Assembly: GCF_900101685.1 (NCBI RefSeq)
Contig: NZ_FMZZ01000001.1
Span: 496,001-560,000 of the forward strand
Length of the DNA: 64,000 bases
Source of the DNA: Actinokineospora iranica
GTDB taxonomy: Bacteria; Actinomycetota; Actinomycetes; Mycobacteriales; Pseudonocardiaceae
Reading direction: 5' to 3'
A program made the translations under genes and the position numbers. Shown one piece after another: positions 33,154 through 40,861 of the stretch (its first letter is position 1; each line of letters begins with the position of its first letter). Below the pieces are notes generated by a model. The model was not told the DNA's origin and did not search any database. It was given only the letters and a program-made list of their open reading frames with translations.

Positions 33154-33902
33154 CTCCGCGATACGTCCGCGCGCCGGATCACGTCGCAGCGTGCGACCTA
33201 GGCCCGGCAACAGTGCTGTTGGACTACCGGACGGGGGCGGTCAAGGTGCTAACCGGTCAAGCCGCGCGATGGTGGGTCGAGCTGGCGACGACCGGCGAAC
33301 CCGACACCCCAACGACGATGGACCGGGCGTCCGCGCGGGCGTTGCTCGGGCAGCTCCACGGGGCGGGTCTACTGACGGCGGCTGACCGGCCCCGGCCCTG
33401 GCCCGCTCCCGTGGCCGGTCGGCCGCTCACGCCGAGTTGGGGAACGCAGACCGTCAACGCCGGACGGACCCCGATCCCGTCCGTGCCGTACCGCGCCCTA
33501 CCGCTGGCAGCGCTGGCCTTGGCCGTCGTCCTGGCCGTTGAACACATCGGCCCCGCACGGTTCCGCATGGCCCGAATCACGCACCTACTCAGCCGGGCCA
33601 CCCGACGCACGGTCACCTGTGCCAGCACCGATCAGGCACGCCGTGCCGTCCACGCGGTCCGCCGAGTCGGCCTGTTGACACCGGGCCGGGTCGCCTGCCT
33701 AGAAGAATCGGCCGCCGTGGCGCTCATGCTCGCCGTATCCCGCCAACGGGTGACCTGGTGTCACGGTGTGGCGGCTGATCCGATATGCCTACACGCATGG
33801 GTAGAGACTGACGACCAGCCCGTAGCCGAACCGGAATCAACTCACCGATACACCGCACTACGCACTATCCCGGCACAACTCACAGGAGATGGTCAAAATT
33901 AG
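33150..33902 (+). CDS. Lasso peptide B protein: fused RRE and transglutaminase-like leader protease
   Basis: 250 residues from GTG 33150 (GGGAGG upstream), overlapping the cyclase stop. Residues about 1-85 are a PqqD-like RiPP recognition element (VLLDYRTGAVKVLTGQAARW, ARALLGQLHGAGLLTAAD) that binds the leader. Residues about 115-245 are the transglutaminase-like protease: PLAALALAVVLAVEHIG, catalytic Cys173 in RVACLEESAAVALML and His205 in ICLHAWVETDD. It removes the leader after the -1 residue. Many actinobacterial clusters encode the two halves separately; here they are fused. Confidence 0.92.
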   Translation: MTPRYVRAPDHVAACDLGPATVLLDYRTGAVKVLTGQAARWWVELATTGEPDTPTTMDRASARALLGQLHGAGLLTAADRPRPWPAPVAGRPLTPSWGTQTVNAGRTPIPSVPYRALPLAALALAVVLAVEHIGPARFRMARITHLLSRATRRTVTCASTDQARRAVHAVRRVGLLTPGRVACLEESAAVALMLAVSRQRVTWCHGVAADPICLHAWVETDDQPVAEPESTHRYTALRTIPAQLTGDGQN

Positions 33903-34494
33903 CGACGCAACCCCGGACACCAGCGCAGACCGCGAGCCGACCCTATGGCTACGCGGCGAGAAAGCGGCCCTAGGTCCGTTCCTACGCGATCTTGTGCCCC
34001 TTTACTGGCGTTGGGAGACCGACCCCCGTTCCTTGCTCGGATTCGGCCAGCAGTACGCCGAAACCGTACAAACCAGGGCGGGTGTGTTCGATGCTCAGTC
34101 ACGCGACGGGAGCCCGTATTTCACGATCTACGATACGACCGGTTCCGAGCCAATCCCCGTCGGCATGAGTCAGCTTATTGTGGACAACCGCACCCGAACC
34201 GGCGAGTTCATCATCCTCATTGGCGAGGAAGGGCGCGGAAAAGGAATCGGCACGGAAGCAACCCGGTTGACTCTCGATTACGGCTTTCACGTCACAGCGC
34301 TACGGAACGTCTACTTGTCCGTAGTCGCATCGAATTTCGCAGGAATCCGCGCATACGAAAAAGCAGGATTCAAGGTCATAGGTCGGCGGCGCAACTCTGG
34401 TCACTGGTTCGGCGAAATCGTGGACCATGTACTGATGGACGCCATACCGGCCGACTTTCCCGGCCCGTCCGTCGTCAAGAACATAGTCGGCTAG
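33889..34494 (+). CDS. GNAT acetyltransferase of the lasso cluster
   Basis: 201 residues. GNAT fold: LRGEKAALGPFLRDLVPLYW at the N-terminus, then VGMSQLIVDNRTRTGEFIIL, the acetyl-CoA pyrophosphate loop EEGRGKGIGTEATRLTLDYG, and VYLSVVASNFAGIRAYEKAG. It overlaps the protease gene by 14 bases, so it is part of the biosynthetic operon. AGGAG abuts the ATG unusually closely. By analogy with the albusnodin cluster it should acetylate the tail lysine, here Lys10 of the core (the only lysine). Confidence 0.88.
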   Translation: MVKISDATPDTSADREPTLWLRGEKAALGPFLRDLVPLYWRWETDPRSLLGFGQQYAETVQTRAGVFDAQSRDGSPYFTIYDTTGSEPIPVGMSQLIVDNRTRTGEFIILIGEEGRGKGIGTEATRLTLDYGFHVTALRNVYLSVVASNFAGIRAYEKAGFKVIGRRRNSGHWFGEIVDHVLMDAIPADFPGPSVVKNIVG

Positions 34495-34518
34495 CCAGAG
34501 TCTGCGAGGGGGTACTGG

Positions 34519-35124
34519 ATGTCCACGCGCACCAAGGGCGGAATACTCTTACCAATCCTACTAGTGGTCGGCGGGTATTTCGTCGTGACGGAGACCGATC
34601 TTGGAAGCAAGATCGGGGACATTTTCGCCAGCCCTGGCGGCGAACCGCAAGGCGTAGCGGTGCCACCTGAGTTCCACGGCCGAGTGAAGTCCTGCACGGC
34701 GGTACAACTTGCCGCCGATAAGCGTTGTGGCGACGACAAGGTTCTACCTATAGATGCGGCAAAGATGCCCTATATAGCCCGAAATATCACACTCGCCTGG
34801 GAATCCAGGCCGGAAACGGCCGCGCTTACGAAGGCGTCCTACAAGGAGCGTCAGAACTACCGCGCTTCGGGATGCGGAAGGTTCGCCCGAACCATCCGGT
34901 CCGACGACCCGAAAAAGGCTGGGTCGTGCGACGAGTTCCCCTTCAAATCAACCGAAGAAGGCGGGACGGGTTCGCGGATCGAAGAAGTCCCGACCGGAGA
35001 GCAGAACATACAAGGCGGCACGATCAGCTCATTCTATCAGAAACACAAGATGGTTGACGGCGATAAGTACCTGGTCGTCATCATAAATCCAGCGTCCATA
35101 GCGACCGGGCCATACGAAGGATGA
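34519..35124 (+). CDS. Secreted NucA/NucB-type deoxyribonuclease
   Basis: 201 residues; GAGGGGG precedes the ATG. The N-terminal hydrophobic segment (GGILLPILLVVGGYFVVT) is a signal or anchor. The C-terminal domain matches NucA/NucB: SGCGRFARTIRSDD, then SCDEFPFKSTEEGGTGSRIE and NIQGGTISSFYQKHKMVDGD, with the conserved Cys-Asp-Glu-x-Pro-Phe and GG motifs. It probably degrades DNA outside the producing cell or in the envelope. The stop overlaps the next gene (ATGA), whose product may protect the host. Confidence 0.82.
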   Translation: MSTRTKGGILLPILLVVGGYFVVTETDLGSKIGDIFASPGGEPQGVAVPPEFHGRVKSCTAVQLAADKRCGDDKVLPIDAAKMPYIARNITLAWESRPETAALTKASYKERQNYRASGCGRFARTIRSDDPKKAGSCDEFPFKSTEEGGTGSRIEEVPTGEQNIQGGTISSFYQKHKMVDGDKYLVVIINPASIATGPYEG

Positions 35125-35699
35125 CCATGCTTGACACTGCGACCTACCAGTGGATCAACGATGAACGGTACTCGGCTATCACACTGGCGATTGTCGCCGG
35201 GACTGCCGAGGATGACGTTATCCGCGCATACGGTGGCACCCCTGAAACATCGGAGATAGCGACGTTTGACGAGTCCTTCAACTCGTTTGACGACGGTCAG
35301 CCGTTCCATGTGCAGACCTTCACGACTGGCCAGTTCGTTGTGGCTGTCGAAAACAACGGGTTTCACGGAAGTGATTCCCGGATCGCCCGGAAGGTGACCG
35401 GGGAATCCGGGCGGTTCATCAGCGTCAAGTGGAGTTCCACGGGGGGCGACTACATCCTTTACGTGGTCGGCCACAAGATCGAAGCCCAGTTCGACGCGCT
35501 GTCGGTCTCGCTCGGCGGCGACGGGGATGGGATCGTGCCGGAGTGGGTCAACCGTGTTGACTGGTCGCAGGACGAGACCCGAGCGCCGTACCTGGCCCTG
35601 TTGGGAGACGTGATGGGTGTGCACGTCAGCCAAGAGTGGTTCACCACGCCTCACCGAACGACCGTCATTCCCGAGCTATACAGCATGGCGGATCTCTAG
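35121..35699 (+). CDS. DUF6461-like protein, putative immunity to the nuclease
   Basis: 192 residues, ATG overlapping the nuclease stop. Resembles DUF6461 proteins: TYQWINDERYSAITLAIVAG, TAEDDVIRAYGG, QTFTTGQFVVAVENNGFHGS, GRFISVKWSSTGGDYILYVV. No signal peptide, acidic overall, which suits a cytoplasmic inhibitor of a basic nuclease. The immunity role is inferred from the tight coupling and position; the family itself has no function known to me. Confidence 0.68.
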   Translation: MTMLDTATYQWINDERYSAITLAIVAGTAEDDVIRAYGGTPETSEIATFDESFNSFDDGQPFHVQTFTTGQFVVAVENNGFHGSDSRIARKVTGESGRFISVKWSSTGGDYILYVVGHKIEAQFDALSVSLGGDGDGIVPEWVNRVDWSQDETRAPYLALLGDVMGVHVSQEWFTTPHRTTVIPELYSMADL

Positions 35700-35733
35700 C
35701 CCGTCGCTCGTGTGTCCGGGCCGCAAGCAGCCG

Positions 35734-35771
35734 CGAACCGCTCCCCGCTCGACGCGGCCGGGAGCGGTTCG
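35734..35771 (+). terminator. Terminator at the end of the element cargo
   Basis: A 12-base perfect stem (CGAACCGCTCCC with GGGAGCGGTTCG) and a 14-base loop, 35 bases after the last cargo gene and inside the right end of the element. Confidence 0.75.
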
Positions 35772-35787
35772 GGCGAGAATCCCCAGG

Positions 35788-36735
35788 TCACGAGACAGTA
35801 ACTAAATGCGGGTTCGCTTGCGCGATTCGGTACAGCGCGACGTCCAGCGATTCCGGCAACCGCGGCGGTGTGCCCCGCAGGGTCAGGCGGGCGGCGACCC
35901 CGGCCGCGCGGACCCGGTCCACCAGGTCCCCGATGCCGTGCAGGCCCGGCTGGCGCTGCGAGTCGTCGATGTCCTGACCGTGCAGCAGGTCGAGCATCCG
36001 GCGCAACTCCACCATCGCCGCGCGGCTGGCCGACTCGACCTCGCTCAGCGACTGCCCCGCCTGCGTCGGGCCGGTGCCGTTCAGGCTCATCCTGGCCACC
36101 CCGGCGTGCATGGCGATGGCGCTGACGTAGTGCGAGATCACGTCGTGCAGGTCGCGGGCCACCGCGCCGCGCTCCTCGGCGACCGCCCGCCGCACCGCCG
36201 CGCGCTCGTCCCGCCGGGCCAGCTCCGCCTCGGCCGCCAGGCCCGCCAGGTACGTCTGCCTGGTCGTGGTGGCCCGGCCGACCAGCCACGGCAGCACCAC
36301 CAGACCCAGCGCGAGCCCCAGCAACGCGGGCCACCGGTGGACCACCCAGTCCCCGGCGACCAGGTGCCTGCCCAGCTCGCCGAGAATCAGCGTGGCGAAC
36401 ACCGCGACCGCCCACCTGCCCCGCAGCCACGCGCCCGCCTGGTAGGTCGCCACGGCGAACCCGAAACTGCCCGCCACCCGCGTCCCGGCGCCATGCGCCC
36501 AGAGCAGGGCCTCCAGCAGCCCCAGCGTGGCCTGGCCGATCGCGACCGCGCCGCTGTGGCGCACCGACGCGACCAGCGCCAGATCCGCCAGCACGATCGC
36601 GCCGTGCAGCGCCCACCCCTGCCAGCCCCAGTCGACGGAGGCGCGCAGGGCCAGATACAGCGCCGAGTCCGCGACCAGACACACCCCAGCCACCAGCAGC
36701 GACTGCCGCGTCAACGATCCCCGCACATCCGGCAC
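35788..36735 (-). pseudogene. Histidine kinase, 5' part (sensor and HisKA_3), truncated by element insertion
   Basis: From GTG 36735 it encodes several membrane helices (SLLVAGVCLVADSALYLALR, ALLGLALGLVVLPWLVG), then the dimerisation helix ERGAVARDLHDVISHYVSAI with phospho-acceptor His, and continues to LPESLDVALYRIAQ at about 35,823. Element sequence then adds ANPHLVTVS and a stop at 35,788. The ATPase domain is on the other side of the element (18,585-18,850). The truncated protein could dimerise but cannot bind ATP. The intact kinase would be co-transcribed with the LuxR-type regulator at 17,920-18,588. Confidence 0.93.
35822..35825. other. attR core of the integrative element
   Basis: Right junction: element sequence ...GCGGGTTCGCTTGC, then GCGA, then kinase sequence TTCGGTACAGCG. 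It pairs with the core at 18,847-18,850. Confidence 0.7.
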
Positions 36736-36871
36736 GCGCCGACTATGGCAGCCGTGCCCGCGCCAGGAAAGGGCAGACTACCCATTTCCGCCGGTCCACC
36801 ACGCGCGTGGGCGGCGCTCGGCATACTCGGGTCGACCCACACCAAGGCGCACTAACCAGAGAGACCGCAGT

Positions 36872-37129
36872 GGAGAAGTATGCCTTCAAGTAGGCCGCCG
36901 AGCGCCGTTTTCACGGCACGCTCGCCGAGATCCTGAACGACATGCTCGCCAGGCTGGACATGCGGCCGACCGTCGAACCACACACGGCGTGGTCACGATC
37001 GTCAGGCTGCACGAGACCATGCTCGAACAGGCGATCCTCGACGAACTACCCAACACGGCCGACAACCGCTACCTCACGCAGGTGCTCCCCCGCCTGCTGA
37101 CAACCCTGGTCGCACCGAGCAACGGCTGA
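36872..37129 (+). pseudogene. Short decayed coding remnants
   Basis: A GTG-led frame reads EKYAFK, a stop, then AAERRFHGTLAEILNDMLAR. A second frame ends at 37,129 with MLEQAILDELPNTADNRYLT and QVLPRLLTTLVAPSNG, helical like a TetR C-terminus but not assignable. Probably scraps of one or two genes left by the deletions that also damaged the neighbouring monooxygenase. Confidence 0.35.
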
Positions 37130-37758
37130 CCGCGATCCGCCCATTGTTCCGGCAGGTGGCGCATGGCTCCGGTCGGCAGATCGTGCAGGACGACCAGGCT
37201 CCATGGTCCGCGACGAATGTCGTTGACGGCGCGTTGCACCCAGTCGTCGGCTTGGTTGCCCGTTTTGTTGATCGCGACGATCGTGGTGAACGGTTCCTGG
37301 TTGAGGTAGGCGGGGGCCGGCTTGCCGTCCTTGGTGGGGGTTTTGGTTTGTTTGAAGTGGCAGGTGAAAGTGACCGGAACGCCGTCGTGGACGGCGTCCA
37401 CCGTCCATCGGGCGTCCTGAGTGGACCATTCGGCGCGGATCACCCGGTGGCCGCAGCGGATGTGCCGGTCGATGCCTTCCTCGGCGGCGGTGTCGCGCAC
37501 GTACCGCAGGATGGACGGCCCGTCGGCGATCGACTTCGGATTCGTCCACGGCCGGAACCGGTAGCCGAGGGTGTTCATGTCCGAGTCGGACCGGATGCCC
37601 GGGTAGCGGAACAGGTCCCAGGTGCCGCCGATCGCCGCACGGGCCTCCAGGATCGTGTAGCTACGGCGGGGAAACGCCTCCTGGATATGGCGCGCCGCGC
37701 CGATGCCGGACAGCCCGGCCCCGACGATCAGGACGTCGACGTGCTCGGTCGTGGTCAT
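37069..37758 (-). pseudogene. Flavin monooxygenase N-terminus fused to a deacetylase scrap
   Basis: From ATG 37758 the first about 125 residues are a Baeyer-Villiger/FMO-type enzyme: VDVLIVGAGLSGIGAARHIQ (FAD Rossmann), SYTILEARAAIGGTWDLFRY, PGIRSDSDMNTLGYRFRPW, up to VTFTCHF. It then passes in frame to KQTKTPTKDGKPAPAYLNQE, FTTIVAINKTGNQADDWVQR and GPWSLVVLHDLPTGAMRHLP, which looks like the end of a polysaccharide deacetylase-type protein. The NADPH domain and most of both parent proteins are missing. A deletion fused two genes. The start overlaps the SDR stop (TGATG). Confidence 0.75.
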
Positions 37759-38608
37759 CAGTTCACCTTCCCGGCGCGGTCGCGCAACCGATTCCGCAGC
37801 AGGCCAAGCACGGCGTAGTAATGCGTGGGGGAAATCCGGGAGAGCGCGTCGAACAGATACGCGTCCGGGCCGACGAGAATGCGGGCCTTGCCGCGTTCGA
37901 CGCCCGCCACGATGATTCGCGCGGCTTTGTCCGGCGAGGTCAGCGTGACCGCCTCGAATTGGGCGGCCATCTGTTCCCTGGTCCGGCCGAGGCCCTCGGG
38001 GTCTTCGCGCATACGAGCGTTGCGGACGATGTTGGTGGTGATGCCGCCGGGGTGGACGGTGATGGCGCGGACACCGGTGCCGCGTAGTTCCTGCCGCAGC
38101 GCGTCGGTGAAGCCGCGGACGGCGAATTTCGCGGCGCAGTAGGCACTCTGGTAAGGCATACCGACCAGGCCGAACACGCTGGAGGTGTTGACGATCGCGC
38201 CGCTGCCCTGGGCGGCGAGGATCGGCAGGAACGCGCGGGTGCCGTTGACCACGCCGTGGAAGTTGATGTCCCACAGCCACTGGTCGTCCTCCGGCACGGC
38301 GTTGAGCACGGTCGAGGCGACCGCGACGCCCGCGTTGTTGAAGACCGCGGCCAGCGGCGCGGGCAGCCAGTCGCGGACTTCGGCGGCGAACCGGAGTTGG
38401 TCGTCGGCGTCGCGGACGTCGAGGACCCGCGTGAGCACCGGGCCTCGCAACGATTCGGCGGTCTCCTTCAGGCCGACCGGTCGATGTCGGCGATCGCCAC
38501 CGGCGAGCCCGACTTCGACAGGCGCTGGGCCAAGCCGCGGCCGATGCCGGACGCGGCGCCGGTGACCACGACCGGCCTGCCGCCGATCTCACGGGACGGT
38601 TGGGGCAT
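37758..38608 (-). pseudogene. Short-chain dehydrogenase/reductase with a frameshift
   Basis: ATG 38608 has AAGGAG upstream. Frame one gives RPVVVTGAASGIGRGLAQRL (TGxxxGxG cofactor motif) up to IADIDRSA and a stop. One missing base near 38,470 moves the rest to another frame: GLKETAESLRGPVLTRVLDV, VFNNAGVA, then catalytic SSVFGLVGMPYQSAYCAAKF (Ser, Tyr-x3-Lys), ending at 37,758. All SDR landmarks are present, so the inactivation is recent or a base-call error. Third gene of a P450-led operon. Confidence 0.8.
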
Positions 38609-39421
38609 CGTCGCTCCTTGACTGAGTGGGCTCCGCGGACGTGGCGGTCGATGAGGAGCCGGGATTCGCGCGGGCGGTGGCGCCACCACCGGTCGGGTTG
38701 ACCATCCGGTCGCGGTCGCCGTGGATCACCAAGGTCGGCGCGGCGATCGCGGCCAGTCGTGCGGTCCGGTCACCGGACTTGACGATCGCGGCGAGCTGGC
38801 GGGCCACCCCCTGGCCCGAGGGATCGCGTTCCCAGGCCAGTTCGGCGCAGGCGCGGACCGCCGGGAACCCGTGCGAGCCGATGTGCCGGTACATCCCCAC
38901 CAACCGATCGGCGTGAGCCTGCCGGGTCGCCGGTGGCCGACCGCCCATGCGCCGCAAAGCCGACCAGGCGGGCCTGCCGACCCGGCGGGCCCCGGTGGTC
39001 GACATGATCGACGTCAGCGTCCGCACTCGCGCCGGAGTCAGCGCGGCGACGGTCTGCGCGATCATGCCGCCCATGGACACGCCGACCAGGTGGACGTCGG
39101 CGAAGCCGAGCGCGTCGATCAGGCCCACGGTGTCACCCGCCATGTCGGTCAGGTCGTATTACCCCGGCGACCAGCGCCTGGCCAGGTGGCGGCGGGCCAA
39201 GGCGGCGGGAATGCCGCGTGGGTCGACCGGCCCACGTCGCGGTTGTCGAACCGGATCACCTGGTAGCCGCGGTCGGCCAATCCCGCGCGGAAGCCGGTCG
39301 GCCACGCGTGCAGTCGCTGGCCCAGCCCGGCGACGAGCAGCAGCGGGTCGGCTCCAGGGTCGCCGATCCGTTCCCAACACAGCGCGATGCCCGGCCCGAC
39401 ATCGGTGATCTGCTCGGTCAT
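38589..39421 (-). pseudogene. Alpha/beta hydrolase with frameshift and lost C-terminus
   Basis: ATG 39421 overlaps the P450 stop (ATGA). The first frame reads PLLLVAGLGQRLHAWPTGFR and YQVIRFDNRDVGRSTHAAF, then stops near 39,149. A missing base shifts the rest: MAGDTVGLIDALGFADVHLV, nucleophile elbow GVSMGGMIAQ, catalytic Asp region TLVIHGDRDRMVNPTGGGAT. The reading then degenerates, without the final catalytic His segment, and runs into the SDR start. Two independent lesions make it a true pseudogene. Confidence 0.8.
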
Positions 39422-40764
39422 GCCCGGCCTCCGGTCGCCGCGACCGACTGAGGCGCCTGCCTGCCGGTCCGCCTGCGCACGACCGCCCGCCCGCCCCGGC
39501 CCGGCGCGTACGCGATGCCGCGGAACTGCCAGCGCTCGTCTCGATCGGCGGTCGGCACCAGGGTCACCTCGCGCAAGATGGTGCGCAGCACGATGTTCAT
39601 CTCCATGGTGGCGAACGCGGCGCCGATGCACCGCCGATGGCCGCCGCCGAACGGAACCCATTGGTACAGATCGGGTTTCGTGCCGACGAAGCGGGTGGGG
39701 TCGAAGCGGTGGGCGTCCGGGAAGACGGCGTCGTCCTCGTGGATGAGCGCGATGCTGGCGAACACCGAGTGCCCCTTGGGCACCGTCCACCGCCCCAGCG
39801 TCATGCTGTCGGCCTTCACCTGGCGCAGCGTCTGCGTGATCACCGGCCGGGTCCGCAGCACCTCCAGCAGGGTTGCCTCCCGCAGCGTGCTGCCGCCCGC
39901 GTCGACCTCGTCCACCAGGTCGCGCAGCACGGTGGGATGGCGACGCAGCCGCTCGACGACCCAGGCCAGGGTCGTCGCGGTCGTCTCGTGGCCCGCGGCC
40001 AGCATGGTGATCAGCTCGTCGGCGATGTCGCCGCGCGTCATGGCCGAGCCGTCCTCGTAGCGGCTCCGCACCAGCAGCGCGAGCACGTCGTCGCGCTCGT
40101 CCAGCCGCTGGTCGGCCTCGGCTCGGGTGATCATCCGGTCGATGATCTCGCCGTACTCGCAGCGCAACGCGTCCAACCGCGCCCAGGGCGACCACCGGCC
40201 CAGGTTGACCGAGGGCCTGGGCAGCAGCGCCAGCCGGGACCCCAAGGTCACCGCCCGCGGCAGCAGTTCGCGCAGGTGGGCGAACTCGGCCCCGTCCGCG
40301 CCGAACACCGCCCGCAGGATGATGTTGAGGGTGATCCGCATCATCGACGGCTGGGACGCGAACGCGACGTTTTCCGGCCAGGACGCCAGTTCGCGGAGGG
40401 TTTCCTCCTCGACGATCGCCTCGTACGCGCGCAGCCGCCTGCCGTGAAACGGCGGGACCAGCAGCTTGCGCTGCGCGCGGTGCTCGGCGCCGGAAAGGGC
40501 GAACAGCGAGCCGGGGCCGAGCACGCGTCCGAGATTCATCACGTCGTGGTAGTCCGCGACGTCAGCGGGTGTCTGGAAAAGCTGCCGGACCTCGGCCGGT
40601 GCGCTGACGACCACCGTGGGGCCGAGGATCGGCATCCAGAGGGTGAACGCGTCGCCGTAGCGGTCGCGCAGGCGGCGCATCGTGCGGCGCCCGCCCGCCA
40701 TCACGGCCATGCCCTGGATGAGATTGGGGACGGATGGTCCGGGCGGAAGCGTCGTCGTCGCCAT
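39418..40764 (-). CDS. Cytochrome P450
   Basis: 448 residues from ATG 40764, apparently intact. I-helix oxygen-activation motif AAGHETTATTLAWVVERL, K-helix ExxR in EVLRTRPV, PERF-like DAHRFDPTRF, and heme ligand Cys in FGGGHRRCIGAAFATMEMN. The N-terminus (PPGPSVPNLIQGMAVMAGGR) lacks a membrane anchor, so it is a soluble bacterial enzyme. It heads the operon hydrolase-SDR-monooxygenase, all broken, and faces a TetR gene across two palindromes. It probably oxidises a hydrophobic or terpenoid-like substrate; the redox partner is not local. Confidence 0.93.
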   Translation of the reverse strand: MATTTLPPGPSVPNLIQGMAVMAGGRRTMRRLRDRYGDAFTLWMPILGPTVVVSAPAEVRQLFQTPADVADYHDVMNLGRVLGPGSLFALSGAEHRAQRKLLVPPFHGRRLRAYEAIVEEETLRELASWPENVAFASQPSMMRITLNIILRAVFGADGAEFAHLRELLPRAVTLGSRLALLPRPSVNLGRWSPWARLDALRCEYGEIIDRMITRAEADQRLDERDDVLALLVRSRYEDGSAMTRGDIADELITMLAAGHETTATTLAWVVERLRRHPTVLRDLVDEVDAGGSTLREATLLEVLRTRPVITQTLRQVKADSMTLGRWTVPKGHSVFASIALIHEDDAVFPDAHRFDPTRFVGTKPDLYQWVPFGGGHRRCIGAAFATMEMNIVLRTILREVTLVPTADRDERWQFRGIAYAPGRGGRAVVRRRTGRQAPQSVAATGGRA

Positions 40765-40788
40765 TGAGCAGTTACCCTTCTCGCCTTT

Positions 40789-40827
40789 GGTACGTCGATG
40801 TACCGCCGGATGGTACGCCGACATACC
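40789..40827. promoter_or_regulatory. Tandem TetR-type operators
   Basis: Two 16-base palindromes with the same half-sites: GGTACGTCGATGTACC (40,789-40,804) and GGTACGCCGACATACC (40,812-40,827), centres 23 bases apart, in the space between the divergent P450 and TetR genes. Typical of cooperative TetR dimers repressing both promoters. Confidence 0.75.
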
Positions 40828-40861
40828 AAGCGGCGCAATGATCTCGCGCCCCGGCCGGTAT

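Larger units (their letters stand above)
18847..35825. mobile_element. Integrative (conjugative/mobilizable) element, about 17 kb
   Basis: The boundaries come from the split histidine kinase gene: its 3' part stops at 18,850 and its 5' part resumes at 35,825, with the short shared core GCGA at both ends. A large serine integrase lies 28 bases inside the left end. The element carries a regulator, replication-relaxation protein, VirD4-like ATPase, membrane transfer proteins, XRE regulator, primase-like protein, a lasso peptide cluster and a nuclease/immunity pair. Codon use is visibly less GC-extreme than in the flanks. The full relaxase and secretion channel are not evident, so self-transfer is unproven. 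Confidence 0.9.

Noticed and set aside
25162-35798. 11-base repeat TCACGAGACAG at 25,162 and at the right end of the element (35,788)
   Set aside because: An 11-base match is expected by chance in a 17 kb element; no symmetry or further copies.
18847-35825. Element as an FtsK-type AICE
   Set aside because: The motor resembles VirD4/HerA coupling ATPases rather than TraSA/TraB FtsK proteins, the integrase is a serine type, and no RepSA-like initiator is seen, so the classic AICE label was not used.
36872-37129. Possible TetR gene beside the truncated kinase
   Set aside because: Only a C-terminal-like scrap with no HTH and an in-frame stop upstream; listed as decayed remnants only.
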